A program made the position numbers and the translations under genes. Below, piece after piece: positions 42,100-50,821 of a stretch of 64,000 nucleotides of DNA; within the stretch, counting starts at the first letter, position 1, and every line of letters starts with the position of its first letter. Below the pieces are notes generated by a model that was given only the letters and a program-made list of their open reading frames with translations, was not told where the DNA came from and made no database searches. Source of the DNA: Pollutimonas sp035515055 (GTDB lineage: Bacteria > Pseudomonadota > Gammaproteobacteria > Burkholderiales > Burkholderiaceae_B); contig DATJBV010000031.1 in assembly GCA_035515055.1 (NCBI GenBank), forward strand, positions 23,308 through 87,307, read 5' to 3'.

Positions 42100-42389
42100 C
42101 TGTCGTCGAAACGGTTCATATAAAACGCCGGCGGCAGAATTTCGAACCTCACATCGAGGCCGTCCATGCGCGTTCGCCGTCGCCAGACAGTCTTGCATGA
42201 TGAGCAGATGTAGTGTCTCTCGAGCAAGCCAGTGTAACTATTGGGCGCCTGGGCACCCCGTAGCCTCATCAGGACATGAGGCTGCTTCGGTAGGTCCGCT
42301 GCGAGGAACACCTTGCACGTATCGCAAAGCGATCCGGGAGTTACGGGTTCCATAGCTCGACAGTATCGCCTGCGCCGCCGCGTGGCCAT
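42096..42389 (-). CDS. Small zinc-ribbon-like hypothetical protein
   Basis: 97 residues from the ATG at 42389; an internal ATG at 42353 (MEPVTPGSLC) is also possible. It has two CxxC pairs, SLCDTCKVF and YICSSCKTVW, likely a zinc ribbon, and no membrane segment. The family is not recognised. It is convergent with the zinc-ribbon gene on its 3' side. Confidence 0.55.
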   Translation of the reverse strand: MATRRRRRYCRAMEPVTPGSLCDTCKVFLAADLPKQPHVLMRLRGAQAPNSYTGLLERHYICSSCKTVWRRRTRMDGLDVRFEILPPAFYMNRFDDS

Positions 42390-42530
42390 CCTACGTTTGG
42401 ACTAGGGATGAAAAAACGCCGTCCCAATCCATGGCGGGGCGCCCATCATCGGCCTGTCGGTTACGTCTCGTAAGGTACTGCCAGACAGAAGTGGCTAGAA
42501 TCGCAGTCCCTTCGACTTTTCGAGATCTCC

Positions 42531-42677
42531 ATGAAGCTTATTGCCCTGATTGCCTTGGTTGGTGTTCTGTCCGGTTGCGCTGTGTATACCCCATCCGGAT
42601 CGGTCGTCGTCGACCCGCATGGAAGTGATCGAGGGGGGTTTTGTCCACCGGGACAGGCCAAGAAGGGTAACTGCTAG
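42531..42677 (+). CDS. Short lipoprotein
   Basis: A 48-residue lipoprotein missed by common length limits. MKLIALIALVGVLSGC is a signal peptide with a lipobox LSGC (Cys16). The mature part VYTPSGSVVVDPHGSD ends in FCPPGQAKKGNC, with two Cys that could pair. The start codon has only a weak ribosome site (GAGA). Function unknown. Confidence 0.6.
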   Translation: MKLIALIALVGVLSGCAVYTPSGSVVVDPHGSDRGGFCPPGQAKKGNC

Positions 42678-42731
42678 GCGTATTACTAGGCGGGGCCGAC
42701 CCGCACTGGTGTGCCAAGCCAACGTGTACCG

Positions 42732-42772
42732 CCACAAAAACAAAGCGGGTTTCCGTTTTACCGGAAACCCGC
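42732..42772 (-). terminator. Rho-independent terminator for the tRNA gene
   Basis: On the minus strand an 11-bp perfect stem (GCGGGTTTCCG / CGGAAACCCGC, loop of 6) at 42745-42772 is followed by a T-rich tract (TTTGTTTTTG). It lies 8 bp downstream of the tRNA 3' end. Confidence 0.85.
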
Positions 42773-42780
42773 ATGGATAC

Positions 42781-42859
<79 letters not shown>

Positions 42860-43078
42860 TTCGGCGCTGCCTTGGCCGTACTGCAATGACCAGACACCCG
42901 AATAGCCCGCAATTATTACACAAATGGGCGCATTCTGCCCAGCACCGGCCGTATTGCCCAGTCGCGGCAGGGGTCGAAATTACAATCAGTATCAATCGGA
43001 TTTTATTTGACTTCGGTGATGGCGGGCACCTGTTAAAATTTCCAGCTGTTGAATTATTCAGTCCGGGGAGACGTTTTC

Positions 43079-43687
43079 ATGAAAACTGTTCGTGCGCTTG
43101 GCCGTATTGCTGTACCTTTCAGTTTGGTATTTTTAGCGGCCTGCCAAACCGTGCCTGGCACGAAAACGGCGGAGTCCCCGGCATCGTCTCCAGCTGAAAC
43201 CGCTGCGTCGAGCCAGACACAGCCAGCGCAACAGCAAGGTGCTCCGGTTGCTGTATTCATGGCCGACACCGTCATGCAAACTGGCTGGACGCCGGTGAAC
43301 CTGGATACAGGTGCCCTGTACGTCAATCCGCAACCCATCATCACACGCGCCGATCTAAGCGGCATCAAGGCCGGCACCAATAAACAGGGCGACGGCCTGC
43401 TGGCGCTCGAACTGAACGAGGCCGGCAAAAAGAAGGTGGCCGATGCCACCACCAAAAATCCCAATAAGCGCTTGGCGCTAGTGGTGGGCCGCACCATGAT
43501 GGCGGCTCCGGGCTACACAACGGCCGTCACCACGGGTCACCTGGTCTTTGCCGTCGGCACAGAACAAAATGCCATGGCGGCCGCAAGAGCGATTGCCGGC
43601 GCGCCGGAAGATGCCAGCAATTCAGGCGGCACGACGACACCAGCTGGCGGTTCCTCTGGCGCCGCACCAAGCCCTGTCACGCAATAA
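43079..43687 (+). CDS. Lipoprotein with a SecDF P1-head-like domain
   Basis: 202 residues from the ATG at 43079, with GGGGAG upstream. A lipoprotein signal ends in LVFLAACQTVPG (Cys22), followed by an Ala/Ser/Pro/Thr-rich linker and then VNPQPIITRADLSGIKA, ALELNEAGKKKVADAT and KRLALVVGRTMMAAPGY, which matches the order of the SecD first periplasmic (P1 head) subdomain. The C-terminus is again low complexity. It should be anchored to a membrane facing the periplasm. Function unknown. Confidence 0.75.
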   Translation: MKTVRALGRIAVPFSLVFLAACQTVPGTKTAESPASSPAETAASSQTQPAQQQGAPVAVFMADTVMQTGWTPVNLDTGALYVNPQPIITRADLSGIKAGTNKQGDGLLALELNEAGKKKVADATTKNPNKRLALVVGRTMMAAPGYTTAVTTGHLVFAVGTEQNAMAAARAIAGAPEDASNSGGTTTPAGGSSGAAPSPVTQ

Positions 43688-43696
43688 GCGGCCAGC

Positions 43697-44098
43697 GTGA
43701 GCACGCCGATTGGATCTGTGCCTGCCTTACAGGCGCTGGCATCGTCGCTGGCACTTGGCTTTAAATTCCTTGCCTGGATAAATGGCCTGGGCGTCGCTGC
43801 CATGCTGTTGTTCGGCGTCGGCATCGTCCCGATCGATCTGGCGCCGGAGTGGCTGCGCATGCCCATGGCGGCATTTCTGGGCGGCATGGTGCTTTGCGCG
43901 CTAGGCCTGCTTTGGTCGTATCCCGTCCAGGCCAGCTTGCTCAATCAGCTGGTAGTGGGCCGTACCCGCAAAACCCATTGGGTGCCTCTTTTTCTTGCCA
44001 TGCTGGCTTATACGCTTAGCCTCCTTGCTTTTGTCGTGGGCTGTTGGTTCACGCTGGGCCTGGCCAGCATCGTGTACCAAGGACCCGGGGGATCGTAG
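43697..44098 (+). CDS. Hypothetical membrane protein
   Basis: 133 residues from a GTG at 43697, 9 bp after the lipoprotein gene. About three hydrophobic segments: FKFLAWINGLGVAAMLLFGV, MAAFLGGMVLCALGLLWSYP and LFLAMLAYTLSLLAFVVGCW. The family is not recognised. It is likely in one transcript with the lipoprotein gene, which suggests a joint role. Confidence 0.65.
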   Translation: MSTPIGSVPALQALASSLALGFKFLAWINGLGVAAMLLFGVGIVPIDLAPEWLRMPMAAFLGGMVLCALGLLWSYPVQASLLNQLVVGRTRKTHWVPLFLAMLAYTLSLLAFVVGCWFTLGLASIVYQGPGGS

Positions 44099-44169
44099 CA
44101 AGGCCCGCCTGCATCAGGCCGTTGTATTTTTACGCCATTCCCGAAATAACGCTCGTCAATAATGTGCGG

Positions 44170-44207
44170 CCTAAATAAAATATACGCTTTGCGTATACTG
44201 ATTTAGG
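44170..44207. promoter_or_regulatory. Nested palindromic operator in front of pyrB
   Basis: A perfect inner repeat TATACGC-TTT-GCGTATA (44181-44197) is centred inside an outer repeat CCTAAAT (44170-44176) and ATTTAGG (44201-44207). Both share the same centre within half a base. The element ends 7 bp before the pyrB ATG at 44215, overlapping the likely promoter or the ribosome site region. This is just where an autorepressor would bind, and PyrB itself starts with an HTH-like domain. Confidence 0.75.
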
Positions 44208-44214
44208 TGCCAAC

Positions 44215-45507
44215 ATGACAGTTTCCCAGCAGGTCTTTCTTCGCGACGCCATGCGGCGCCTGAATCTTACCCGTGATGTCTTTGCGGCGCGTATCGGTGT
44301 GAAGCGTCGCGCCCTGGACACATGGCTACTTCCAGAGGGATCGCAGGAATTCCGCGGCATGCCGGAAGTCGTCAGCCGTTTCGTCACTGAAATTGTTGAA
44401 AATGAGGGCCTGCTTCAAAAGTATGCGCAAAGCGCACAGTCGGGCCCTTTACGTAATCGTATTGCCGTCGACGGCAAGCATCAACTGCTCTCTGTCGATC
44501 AATTCACTCGCGAATCCGCCGAAGAGTTCTTCCGCATTGCCGATCAAATGCAACCGATTGCTCGCCGGCAAAAAGTGTCTCGAGTGCTCGAAGGGGCTGT
44601 CCTCGGCAATTTGTTCTTCGAGGCCAGCACGCGTACCCGTGTAAGCTTCGGCGCCGCTTTTTGCCGCTTGGGGGGATCGGTTTGCGACACCACGGGTTTC
44701 ACCTTCTCGTCCATGGCAAAGGGCGAGTCCATTTACGATACCAGCCGTGTCATGAGCGGCTATGTCGACGCCATGGTGATCCGCCACCCGGAAAAGGGGT
44801 CGGTCGCTGAATTTGCGCGCGCGACGAATATCCCGGTAGTGAATGGCGGCGACGGCCCGGGCGAACATCCCAGCCAGGCGTTGCTGGACTTGTACACCAT
44901 ACTGACCGAGTTCTCGCGTCTCGGAAAACTGCTCGACGGGGCGCATATTGCGCTGGTCGGCGACCTTAAGTATGGGCGGACGGTGCATTCGCTCATCAAG
45001 CTGCTGGCGTTATATCGCGGACTGAAATTTACATTGATCGCGCCTCGCGGGCTGGAGATGCCCGACTACATTCTGGAGCAGACAGGCGAACGCGGACATA
45101 CGATCGAGCAGACGAGTTCCCTGGAAGAGGGCCTGGTTGGCGCCGATGTCATCTACGCCACGCGTGTGCAAAAGGAACGCTTTGCCGCTGAAGAGCTGGA
45201 GGGCTACACGCCCGACTTCCAGGTAAATAAGGCCATTATCGACAAGTGCTGCGGACCGGACGTCATTGTCATGCATCCGTTGCCGCGCGATAGCAGAGAA
45301 GGGGCCAACGACCTCAGCGTCGATCTCAATCACGATTCGCGACTGGCGATCTTCCGCCAGACAGACAATGGCATACCGGTACGGATGGCGATCTTCGCGG
45401 TTCTGCTAGGCGTTGAAGGATTGGTCCAGCATTCGTTGCGCGATGTCACCTGGAATCCGCCGTCGCATGTGGGTCCGGACGACAGCGTTTTCCACGGAAT
45501 CGACTGA
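44215..45507 (+). CDS. pyrB: Aspartate carbamoyltransferase with an N-terminal HTH-like domain
   Basis: 430 residues, about 120 more than a normal catalytic chain. ATCase motifs are complete: carbamoyl-phosphate binding FFEASTRTRVSFGAA, NGGDGPGEHPSQALLDLY and HPLPRD. The first 60-70 residues contain LRDAMRRLNLTRDVFAARIG followed by VKRRALDTWLLPEG, which reads as a helix-turn-helix DNA-binding domain. The enzyme makes carbamoyl-aspartate for pyrimidines. No pyrI or pyrC lies next to it. With the nested palindrome just upstream, an autoregulating enzyme is a reasonable inference. The HTH reading is by eye. Confidence 0.9.
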   Translation: MTVSQQVFLRDAMRRLNLTRDVFAARIGVKRRALDTWLLPEGSQEFRGMPEVVSRFVTEIVENEGLLQKYAQSAQSGPLRNRIAVDGKHQLLSVDQFTRESAEEFFRIADQMQPIARRQKVSRVLEGAVLGNLFFEASTRTRVSFGAAFCRLGGSVCDTTGFTFSSMAKGESIYDTSRVMSGYVDAMVIRHPEKGSVAEFARATNIPVVNGGDGPGEHPSQALLDLYTILTEFSRLGKLLDGAHIALVGDLKYGRTVHSLIKLLALYRGLKFTLIAPRGLEMPDYILEQTGERGHTIEQTSSLEEGLVGADVIYATRVQKERFAAEELEGYTPDFQVNKAIIDKCCGPDVIVMHPLPRDSREGANDLSVDLNHDSRLAIFRQTDNGIPVRMAIFAVLLGVEGLVQHSLRDVTWNPPSHVGPDDSVFHGID

Positions 45508-45525
45508 TACGCGCGTTGCGTTTCT

Positions 45526-46428
45526 CTACTGGGTGGCCTTTTCGCCGCCCAACGCCTCGACTAATTCGGCCATAAGGCGCGAAAGCTCGCCGCTCATTAG
45601 CGTGAAGTCCGAATCGAACTGCTCGGCTTCGTTATGCGTGGCGGTATCCTGGCCTTCCTTGAGCACATCCAGTGGTGCGACGCGTTTGACTTCCAGTCCT
45701 TCGGTCAGCACAAACGAGACGCGATCGGCCCAGGTAAGCGCCAGGCGTGTGCATTGCTTGCCGGCCTCTACGTGCTTGCGCACGTCGTCGATTTCGATGC
45801 TTTGACGCACGTAGCGCACGGCGGCGCGGCTTTCGCTGGTGGAGCGAAGTTCGGTGTCCTGGTCGATGGAGAAGCCGCTGGGCGGTTCGTCGCTGACCAG
45901 CCAGCTCGTCATGGCGGCGGCGGGCGACTGCTCGACGAAAAGAGGCGAGATTGGAAATGAGTCGATTGCCTTGGCCAGCATGCCCAGGACTTCATCGCTT
46001 TTGGCGGCGGCGGCCGCATCGATCACCAGCCAATGGTTTTTGGTGTCTATCCAGACGCGGGTGTCGCGATACACGCTGAATGCCTTCGGCATGAGTTCCT
46101 CGGTAACCAGCTCCTTGATCTCTTTCATTTGTTTACGGCCTGGCTTGTAGCCTTGCTGCTCTTCGATGTCCTGCGCCTTGGCCTTGGCGAACTGATTGAT
46201 GACCGATGCGGGAAGCAGCTTCTTGTCCGCGCGCAGGCTAAGGAGGAACTGGCCGTTCAGCGCATACACAAGGCCGGAATCTTCCCGTGGCGCAACCCAT
46301 CCCAAGCTCTGCATATCCTGGCTGCTGCCAGGCTGGAAGGCTTGTTTTTCAATGGCGGCTTCCAGCGCGTCGGCGGTGCATGACCATGAGGGGGCGAGGC
46401 GAAATATCCTAAGGTTTTTGAACCACAT
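45526..46428 (-). CDS. rdgC: Recombination-associated protein RdgC
   Basis: 300 residues from the ATG at 46428; the frame start at 46548 would add 40 unlikely residues. The N-terminus WFKNLRIFRLAPSW and KQAFQPGSSQDMQSLGWVAP are characteristic, as is MLPKAF-type text near residue 110 (ELMPKAFSVYRDTRVWID). RdgC forms a ring on DNA and limits RecA action. It is convergent with pyrB, ending 18 bp away. Its length equals the usual 300 residues. Confidence 0.93.
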   Translation of the reverse strand: MWFKNLRIFRLAPSWSCTADALEAAIEKQAFQPGSSQDMQSLGWVAPREDSGLVYALNGQFLLSLRADKKLLPASVINQFAKAKAQDIEEQQGYKPGRKQMKEIKELVTEELMPKAFSVYRDTRVWIDTKNHWLVIDAAAAAKSDEVLGMLAKAIDSFPISPLFVEQSPAAAMTSWLVSDEPPSGFSIDQDTELRSTSESRAAVRYVRQSIEIDDVRKHVEAGKQCTRLALTWADRVSFVLTEGLEVKRVAPLDVLKEGQDTATHNEAEQFDSDFTLMSGELSRLMAELVEALGGEKATQ

Positions 46429-46478
46429 GTCTTGATGTCTTCCCGAGTAAGCGAGGGACGATTGTAAGCCCAATCCCA

Positions 46479-46516
46479 CAAAAAAATGGCCCAGGGCGCC
46501 ATGGGCGCCGGGCCAT
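46479..46516 (-). terminator. Terminator of the MHS transporter operon
   Basis: On the minus strand a stem (ATGGCCC / GGGCCAT plus inner GGCGCC / GGCGCC, with two bulged bases) is followed by seven T. It lies about 170 bp after the transporter stop and 50 bp before rdgC, so it ends the leftward tctDE-transporter transcript. Confidence 0.85.
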
Positions 46517-46687
46517 TGGAGGTTCACCGGTGTTGCACTGACAGACATGTGGGGCGTGCAACACGGGCAATAGCAAGGATGTGCCCCCTATGCCGAAGCG
46601 AGGGATCGCACGCCCGACATAGCGGGTGTAGCCTTTGCCATGGCGCCAATTCTATTCCCCCAGCCTGACGTTCGCCTGAACCCGTGA

Positions 46688-48385
46688 TCACGAATTGATG
46701 TCGTTGTCTTTTGTTTCTTTGACGAACAGTACGCCGATGGCGAATGTGGTCGCGGCGATGATGATGGGGTACCACAAGCCGTCGTAGATGTTGCCCGTGG
46801 CCGCGACCATTGCGAAGGCGACCGGGGGCAAAAAGCCTCCGAACCAACCATTGCCGATGTGATACGGCATGCTCATGGACGTATAACGGATGCGCGTCGG
46901 AAACATTTCCACCAGCATGGCCGCAATGGGGCCATAAACCATGGTCACCAGCAGCACCAAGAAGGTCAAGAGCAGCACGACCATGATGTAATTGATTTGC
47001 GTGGGATCCGCCTTGGCCGGGTAGCCATGGCTGCGGATAGCCTCCGTCAGCGACTTGATCAGTGCCGTCGATTTGGCGGCGAAGTCCGCCTTGCTTAGAT
47101 TCTGCCCTTCGAAGGAAACGAATTCGTCTTCGCCGATTCTTGCCCGGGCGACTGTTCCGGCGGGAGCGGCCTGGTTGTTGTAGTTCACCGCATTGCTGGC
47201 CATGAACGCTTTGAGCACGTCGCAGGAACTGGTGAATGAGGATACCCCGACGGGATTGAACTGGAACGAGCATGTCGCCGGGTCGGCCACGATAGTCACG
47301 GGCGCCGACGCCTGGGCCGCTTCAAGGGCGGGATTGGCGAAATGAGTAATTGCCTTGAACACCGGAAAATAGCTAAGCGCGGCAATGAGGCAACCCGCCA
47401 TGATGATGGGCTTGCGTCCGATTCGATCAGAAAGCGCCCCGAAGACGACAAAAAACGGTGTCCCCAGCAGCAGCGCCAGCGCGACCATGATGTTGGCCGA
47501 GTTTGCTTCGATGGCCAGCGTGTTCGTCAGGAAGAACAGGGCATAGAACTGTCCGGTATACCAAACGACCGCCTGGCCCGCCGCCAGACCGAACAAGGCA
47601 AGCAATACCAGCTTCAGGTTGCTCCATTTGCAGAACGACTCCTTGATCGGCGCCTTTGAACCTGTGCCTTCCGCCTTCATTTTCTTGAAGGCGGGCGATT
47701 CGTTCAGTTTCATCCGTATCCATACGGAAATGACAAGAAGAACCGCGGAGATCAGGAAAGGAATGCGCCATCCCCACGAAAGAAACGCCTCTTCGCCTAG
47801 CGCTGTGCGTATGCCAAGGATGATGAGCAATGAAAGAAACAAGCCCATGGTGGCTGTTGTTTGTATCCAGCTGGTATAGAAGCCGCGGCGGTTCTGCGGG
47901 GCATGTTCGGCCACATAAGTGGCCGCGCCGCCGTACTCGCCGCCAAGTGCCAGGCCCTGCAGCAGGCGCAATGCGATCAGGATGATCGGCGCGGCCATGC
48001 CGATGGAAGCATACGAGGGCAGCACGCCGACGAGGAATGTTGCCATCCCCATGATAAGTATTGTGATGAGGAAGGTGTGCTTGCGTCCAACCATATCGCC
48101 GAGACGTCCGAACACGAGCGCGCCGAAGGGGCGAACCGCGAATCCCGAGGCGAACGCCAGGAGGGCGAAGATGAAGCCCGCGGTGGGGTTGACCCCCGAA
48201 AAGAAGTGAGCCGCAATAATCGCGGCCAACGAGCCATATAGATAGAAGTCATACCATTCAAATACAGTGCCCAGCGACGATGCGAAAACCACCTTGCGTT
48301 CTTCCGGGGTCATTGCACGATGCGTGGCGGCGGGCGCGCCGATGGCGGCGCCTGATGGTTGCACGGTAGTTGTTGAAGGACTCAC
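46688..48385 (-). CDS. MHS-family MFS transporter, with a periplasmic insertion
   Basis: 565 residues from a GTG at 48385 that overlaps the kinase stop as GTGA; AGGAG lies just upstream. Typical MHS (metabolite:H+ symporter) features: GTVFEWYDFYLYGSLAAII, FGRLGDMVGRKHTF, LLQGLALGGEYGGAA and SDRIGRKPII. Between helices 8 and 9 there is an about 100-residue insert with two Cys (PATCSFQF, FTSSCDVLK). The substrate is unknown; MHS carriers take carboxylates, glycine betaine or proline. Translational coupling to the kinase suggests this carrier is the main target of the two-component system. Confidence 0.88.
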   Translation of the reverse strand: MSPSTTTVQPSGAAIGAPAATHRAMTPEERKVVFASSLGTVFEWYDFYLYGSLAAIIAAHFFSGVNPTAGFIFALLAFASGFAVRPFGALVFGRLGDMVGRKHTFLITILIMGMATFLVGVLPSYASIGMAAPIILIALRLLQGLALGGEYGGAATYVAEHAPQNRRGFYTSWIQTTATMGLFLSLLIILGIRTALGEEAFLSWGWRIPFLISAVLLVISVWIRMKLNESPAFKKMKAEGTGSKAPIKESFCKWSNLKLVLLALFGLAAGQAVVWYTGQFYALFFLTNTLAIEANSANIMVALALLLGTPFFVVFGALSDRIGRKPIIMAGCLIAALSYFPVFKAITHFANPALEAAQASAPVTIVADPATCSFQFNPVGVSSFTSSCDVLKAFMASNAVNYNNQAAPAGTVARARIGEDEFVSFEGQNLSKADFAAKSTALIKSLTEAIRSHGYPAKADPTQINYIMVVLLLTFLVLLVTMVYGPIAAMLVEMFPTRIRYTSMSMPYHIGNGWFGGFLPPVAFAMVAATGNIYDGLWYPIIIAATTFAIGVLFVKETKDNDINS

Positions 48386-49908
48386 GCCGTCTCCTTGGCG
48401 GTCGGGATACATGGTCCCTCGGTATTGCGCCGCATGCGCGGAAATGTTACGCGCAGACAAGTTCCGTTCATGGATCCCGTGCGTTTGCCTGGCGGCATGA
48501 AATTGACGGTGGCGCCATGCTGATCCGCGATTTCCTTGACGATGGAAAGACCAAGGCCGCTGCCGTCTTCGCTGGTGCCCAGGACGCGATAAAAGCGATC
48601 GAAGACACGTTCCCGTTCGACCTGTGCGATGCCGGGACCGGAATCTTCCACTTCAATATAGCCAGACAAGGCATCGCCGCCGACGCGGACGGTGACCCAC
48701 CCGTTGGCTGGGGTGTAGACCAGCGCGTTGCCGATCAGGTTGCTAAGCAACTCGGCCAGCATGATGTTGCTGCCAGGCACGCGCATGGGAACCGGCGCGC
48801 GCTCAAGGCCAAGATCAATATTTTTCCTGAGGGCCGTATCGACCCACTCCATTGTTTCCTTTTCGGCCACTTCGTTCAGCTCGACCGAATCGACTGCCGA
48901 CTGTCCGGGTTCATCGACGCTTTCGGCGCGGGCAAGGGCAAGGAGTTGGTTTACCAGCCGCGTCGCGCGTTCAGAGCCGCGAACCAGCTGCTCCAGGCTG
49001 GCGTTCATCTTTTCGGGGTTGCGTTCGCGTAGCGCGAGTTCCGCCTGTGTGCGCATGCCCGCAAGCGGCGTCTTGAGCTGATGAGCGGCATTCGCGACGA
49101 AACGGCGTTGCGTTTCGCTGGTTGCCGCCAGCCGAACCAGCAGGCTGTTCATGGCGGCGACCAAAGGAACAATTTCGGCGGGCGCCAGATCGTCGCTGAT
49201 GGGCGACATGTCGTTCGCGCGTCGCGCCCTTATCCGCTCCTGCAATAAGTTGAGCGGCTCGAGTCCTTGCGTGAGGCCGAGTCCAGCCAGCAGTGCGGCG
49301 AGCGGCAAGACAATCAGTTGCGGCGTAAGCATCCCGGTGAGGATTTCCTGCTGGAGCGTCGCGCGCATTTCATTTGACTGGGCGACTACCGTCAGGAAGT
49401 ACAGGCCGTTCAAATCCGGGCCACCCCACAAATACGCCACCCGCACGCTTTTCCCCCCCATGGTCTCGTTGCGAAATCGGATTTGATCGACCTCGTAGGT
49501 CCAGTGGTCGGGAAGGGGAATGCTCGCGGAGCCGCCTACCGAGTTGGCGTTGGCATCCTGGATTTCCCAGTGGATCAGCTGGGTGGGGTCGCCGCGTAGT
49601 ATGGTGGCCGCTGAAGGCGATAGGGTGACACCTTCAAGGATCTTCTGTTGCTCGACTTCGTGCTTGATGAGGCGCAGGTGATTGGTGAGCGCGCGATCAT
49701 AGGGAGCATTGGCAATGTTTTGCGCGATGAACCAAGTGATGACCAGGGCAATCGTCCACAATGTGAATAGTGGAGCGAACATCCAGATCATTATCTTGTT
49801 GAGCAGGGCGCCGTTTTTTTTCTTTGGGCGCCTGAACGTCTGAAGGAATGACCTGCGCGCGACCGACTGGCTGGCGGCGTCATTCAGGGAAACCGGTTTG
49901 ATTAGCAT
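48382..49908 (-). CDS. TctE-like sensor histidine kinase
   Basis: 508 residues. Two TM helices (about 45-65 and 190-215) enclose a periplasmic sensor of 2CSK_N type. The kinase core has the H box VANAAHQLKTPLAGM (phosphoacceptor His), N box ELLSNLIGNALVYTP, G1 VEDSGPGI, F box FDRFYR and G2 GSGLGLSIV. The TctE group senses tricarboxylates or related acids. It is preceded by the regulator gene with a 25-bp gap and overlaps the MHS transporter gene, so the three form one operon. Confidence 0.9.
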   Translation of the reverse strand: MLIKPVSLNDAASQSVARRSFLQTFRRPKKKNGALLNKIMIWMFAPLFTLWTIALVITWFIAQNIANAPYDRALTNHLRLIKHEVEQQKILEGVTLSPSAATILRGDPTQLIHWEIQDANANSVGGSASIPLPDHWTYEVDQIRFRNETMGGKSVRVAYLWGGPDLNGLYFLTVVAQSNEMRATLQQEILTGMLTPQLIVLPLAALLAGLGLTQGLEPLNLLQERIRARRANDMSPISDDLAPAEIVPLVAAMNSLLVRLAATSETQRRFVANAAHQLKTPLAGMRTQAELALRERNPEKMNASLEQLVRGSERATRLVNQLLALARAESVDEPGQSAVDSVELNEVAEKETMEWVDTALRKNIDLGLERAPVPMRVPGSNIMLAELLSNLIGNALVYTPANGWVTVRVGGDALSGYIEVEDSGPGIAQVERERVFDRFYRVLGTSEDGSGLGLSIVKEIADQHGATVNFMPPGKRTGSMNGTCLRVTFPRMRRNTEGPCIPTAKETA

Positions 49909-49933
49909 TCAGCGCCCATGACCAGGGTGGGCG

Positions 49934-50623
49934 TCAGGCGGCAATGGAGTCGCTGCGCGTTTCAGCTTCAAGGCAGTAACCCAGGCCCCGCACCGTAACG
50001 ATGCGGGCGCCGCTGGGTTCCAGCTTTTTGCGTAGCCTATGTATGTAGACTTCAATGGCGTTGGGCGTGACTTCTTCTCCCCATTCGCATAGCAGATCGA
50101 CAAATTGGTTCTTGCTTATCATCCTGCCGCAACGTGAAAGAAAGATTTCCAGGAGGCTGGTTTCCCGGGCGGAGAGCTCCAGGGGTTGGTCGTCGATACG
50201 GGCGACCCTGCCATTAAGATCGAAGCTGAGCCGCTTGTAGCGGAGCAGGGCGGTGCTATTGCCCGAGCTGCGACGCGTCAGTGCCCGTACCCGCGCCTCG
50301 AGTTCGCTTAGCGAAAACGGCTTGGCCATGTAGTCGTCGGCGCCGAGATCAAGGCCCTTCACCCTTTGTTCGACCGTATCGGCAGCCGTTAGAATAAGGA
50401 CTGGGATCGGCGTATTGCGCTGACGAAGCAGGCGCAACACCCCCAAGCCGTGAAGCAGGGGCAAGTCCAGATCCAGGATCAACAGGTCGAAACTTTGCAA
50501 CTGCAAAGCGGAGTCGGCGCTGGAGCCGTCGGCGACCACATCGACGGCATAGCCGTCATAGCGCAGAGAGCGGGAAAGTCCATCGGCAAGAATACTGTCG
50601 TCTTCGGCGATTAAGATACGCAT
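49934..50623 (-). CDS. TctD-like OmpR-family response regulator
   Basis: 229 residues from the ATG at 50623 (AGGT upstream); longer frames add residues before the receiver. Receiver with acidic pocket EDD, phospho-Asp in LLILDLDLP and Lys in YMAKPFS; winged-helix C-terminus with VEVYIHRLRKKLEP-like text (AIEVYIHRLRKKL) and VRGLGYCLE. It belongs to the OmpR/PhoB group beside TctD and QseB. It should activate the operon that includes the transporter. Confidence 0.92.
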   Translation of the reverse strand: MRILIAEDDSILADGLSRSLRYDGYAVDVVADGSSADSALQLQSFDLLILDLDLPLLHGLGVLRLLRQRNTPIPVLILTAADTVEQRVKGLDLGADDYMAKPFSLSELEARVRALTRRSSGNSTALLRYKRLSFDLNGRVARIDDQPLELSARETSLLEIFLSRCGRMISKNQFVDLLCEWGEEVTPNAIEVYIHRLRKKLEPSGARIVTVRGLGYCLEAETRSDSIAA

Positions 50624-50723
50624 GTGACCTGTTTTCAGACATGACGAAGAGGGGTGAGGCTCATTCTGACACGCACGCCAGGTGCTGACCAGTAAGGGAT
50701 AACGATGTGATTGCATTGGATAT

Positions 50724-50739
50724 CTGTGTATATATACAG
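50724..50739. promoter_or_regulatory. LexA (SOS) box upstream of recA
   Basis: CTGTGTATATATACAG has the exact CTG-N10-CAG form of a LexA site with an AT-rich core. It is 82 bp upstream of the recA start, placing it over the likely promoter. recA and recX would be induced after DNA damage. Confidence 0.92.
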
Positions 50740-50821
50740 TACAATTTGATGCAATAATCCGTTTTCCGGTGCCGCTTTACGCGCTCCCATTCATATTTCG
50801 TTTTCAGTCAAGGATCTCCAC

